Positions 12,212 through 13,739 of a stretch of DNA of 13,739 bases are shown here, one piece after another; within the stretch, counting starts at the first letter, position 1; the number at the start of each line of letters is the position of its first letter. This DNA is from Caldilinea sp. CFX5 (lineage in GTDB: Bacteria > Chloroflexota > Anaerolineae > Caldilineales > Caldilineaceae). A program made the position numbers and the translations under genes. Below the pieces are notes generated by a model. The model saw only the letters and a list, made by a program, of their open reading frames with translations. It had not been told where the DNA came from and did no database searches. Location: NCBI GenBank assembly GCA_021405325.1, contig QWII01000165.1:1-13739 (forward strand), given 5' to 3'.

Positions 12212-13739
12212 CAACTCAAGCATCGACTCCGCGACCGCCGACTCCGCGACCAACGACCTCGCGACCAACGACCTCGCGACCAATGACGACACGATACTTT
12301 CTCTGGCAACTGCTCCGCTACAAGCCCTGGGCGTGGTTGTTGACCGTTTTGGCCTACATGACGCTCTATGGTTTGAACTTTGCGCCGCCGCTGATTGTCA
12401 GCACCCTCTTTGACCGGCTAACGGGCGCGGCGCCGGCAGGGCTGGGGCTGGGGACGCTGGTCGCCTTGTATATCGTGACGGCGGTGGGACGACAGGCGGC
12501 TTATGTTGCGCTGACGGCGGGTCAAATTCTCTATCTCAACCTGATCAACGGCGTGGTGCGCGCCAATCTCTTGGAGCGGCTTTTGCAGCGCCCCGATCCC
12601 CAGGCGACACCAGCATCAACCGGGGAAGCGATCAGCCGTTTTCGCGATGATGTCAACACCATTAACCAGTTCTTCGGCAGCGTCTTCAACCTGGTCGGCG
12701 TCAGTGTCTTTGTCCTGCTGGCCGTGGGGACGATGGTGCGCATCAATCTGCTGCTTACGTTGGTGGCGCTGCTGCCGCTGCTCGCGATCACCATTGCCAT
12801 TCATTTGAGTCGCGGGCGGATTATCCGCTTTCGTGAAGCCAATCAGGTCGCCACCGGGCGGGTGACGGGGTTGTTGGGCGAAATGTTTGGCGCGGTGCAG
12901 GCAATCAAGGTGGCTGATGCGGAAACGCCGGTCATTGCCCATCTGCAAAGCGTCAATGAAACCCGGCGGCAGGCTGCGCTCAAGGATCGGCTGACCACAG
13001 AGCTCCTTGATGCGCTGGGAAGTAACCTAGGGGACATGGGCGCTGCTGTCATTCTGCTGATTATGGCGCAAGCGATCCGGGTAGGGAGTTTTACCATAGG
13101 TGACTTTGCCCTTTTTGTCTATGTCATGCCCTTTGTGGCCGGCAATGTGGGGTCGGTGGTCTGGGCGCTCACCAGCTATCGGCAACTGGGCGTCTCCTTG
13201 CAGCGGTTGCAGGCGTTACTGGAACCGACGCCGGCGACCATGCTGGTGCAGCATCGCCCGGTCTATCTGCGCACGGCGCTGCCACCGTTGCCGCCGCTGG
13301 TGCGCACCACAGCGGATCGACTGGAAAGTCTGCACGTCAGCAGGCTGACCTATCACTACCCGAATGGTGGGCGCGGCATCGACAACATCTCTTTTCGCCT
13401 GCCGCGTGGCTCGTTCACGGTTATCACCGGGCAGATTGGCGCCGGCAAGACGACGCTGTTGCGGGTGTTGCTGGGGCTGCTACCCAAGGACGCCGGTGAA
13501 GTGCGTTGGAATGGGCAGGTGGTGACGGCGCTGGATGACTTCTTCGTCCCGCCGCGCAGCGCCTATACGCCCCAGGCGCCCCGCCTCTTTAGCGACTCGT
13601 TGCGCGAGAATATTCTCCTGGGGCTGGATGAAACCCAGAGCAAGCTACCGGATGCGCTTCATGCCGCCGTCTTCGAGCAAGACCTGGCAACTTTCGACCC
13701 GGGGCTGGCGACGGTTATCGGCCCGCGTGGGGTGCGCCT
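12208..13739 (+). CDS. ABC exporter half-transporter 2, 3' end cut by window edge
   Basis: The first 510 codons are visible. After a 25-residue low-complexity N-terminus the protein starts a typical exporter membrane domain (MTTRYFLWQLLRYKPWAWLL, from residue 26) with about six helices, then an ATPase domain. Walker A is GQIGAGKTT (408-416) and the Q-loop is Q456 (TPQ). The window ends at 'GPRGVR', just before the expected signature motif, so its signature, Walker B glutamate and H-loop cannot be judged. ATG 12208 overlaps the stop of exporter gene 1; ATG 12283 (residue 26) is an alternative start that skips the repeats. It probably pairs with half-transporter 1 in the membrane. Confidence 0.9.
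   Translation, partial: MTTQASTPRPPTPRPTTSRPTTSRPMTTRYFLWQLLRYKPWAWLLTVLAYMTLYGLNFAPPLIVSTLFDRLTGAAPAGLGLGTLVALYIVTAVGRQAAYVALTAGQILYLNLINGVVRANLLERLLQRPDPQATPASTGEAISRFRDDVNTINQFFGSVFNLVGVSVFVLLAVGTMVRINLLLTLVALLPLLAITIAIHLSRGRIIRFREANQVATGRVTGLLGEMFGAVQAIKVADAETPVIAHLQSVNETRRQAALKDRLTTELLDALGSNLGDMGAAVILLIMAQAIRVGSFTIGDFALFVYVMPFVAGNVGSVVWALTSYRQLGVSLQRLQALLEPTPATMLVQHRPVYLRTALPPLPPLVRTTADRLESLHVSRLTYHYPNGGRGIDNISFRLPRGSFTVITGQIGAGKTTLLRVLLGLLPKDAGEVRWNGQVVTALDDFFVPPRSAYTPQAPRLFSDSLRENILLGLDETQSKLPDALHAAVFEQDLATFDPGLATVIGPRGVR
12226..12285 (+). repeat. Four 15-bp tandem repeats at the start of exporter gene 2
   Basis: Four consecutive in-frame 15-bp units (12226-12240, 12241-12255, 12256-12270, 12271-12285) have the pattern ACYYCGCGACCRMYG and encode TPRPP, TPRPT, TSRPT and TSRPM. 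Neighbouring units differ by only one to three bases, so expansion looks recent. The repeat adds a Pro/Thr/Arg-rich tail before the first membrane segment. Confidence 0.88.

Noticed and set aside
11626..12309. Minus-strand 227-codon open frame opposite exporter gene 1.
   Set aside because: It is Ser/Arg-rich, lacks a start signal and is antisense to a confident ABC exporter.

Overview
The window is 13.7 kb of bacterial DNA, moderately GC-rich outside a visibly AT-richer patch at about 840-1860. Gene content, protein style and short-unit repeats in the gaps suggest a Chloroflexota member (Anaerolineae/Caldilineae-like). That placement is an inference; no rRNA or marker gene is present.

Layout. 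Positions 1-10030 are all on the minus strand, read from high to low coordinates. First comes an enolase-superfamily sugar-acid dehydratase (8894-10030). An importer operon follows: family-5 solute-binding lipoprotein (6556-8490), two Dpp/Opp-type permeases (5381-6379, 4459-5286), a first ATPase (3467-4462), a class II aldolase-like enzyme (2833-3459) and a second ATPase (1847-2830). Then come a small, possibly frameshifted unknown ORF (1569-1832), a toxin-first RelE/Phd-type toxin-antitoxin pair (844-1469) with its own promoter and operator palindrome, and the 5' two-thirds or so of a GH172 (DUF2961) glycosidase running off the left edge. The plus strand from 10145 carries a promoter, a leader of about 260 nt and two overlapping genes for a putative heterodimeric ABC exporter (10439-12211 and 12208 to the right edge).

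How the genes may work together. The family-5 importer would normally be called a peptide transporter. Its companions here (sugar-acid dehydratase, aldolase-like enzyme between the ATPases, GH172 glycosidase) make uptake and breakdown of a carbohydrate or sugar-acid-containing oligomer more plausible. This is inference from context.

Regulation and structure. Clear sigma70-type promoters precede the toxin-antitoxin pair, the importer, the dehydratase and the exporter. Two consecutive intercistronic gaps in the importer operon hold long hairpins built from octamer units (31-bp perfect stem at 5308-5380; 43-bp stem with three mismatches at 6408-6542), and a nested palindrome lies at 8817-8888. 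The exporter leader combines an 8-codon ORF, an intrinsic terminator and a competing pairing between the end of that ORF and the terminator's 3' arm. This resembles ribosome-mediated attenuation of a drug exporter and is the most interesting candidate system in the window.
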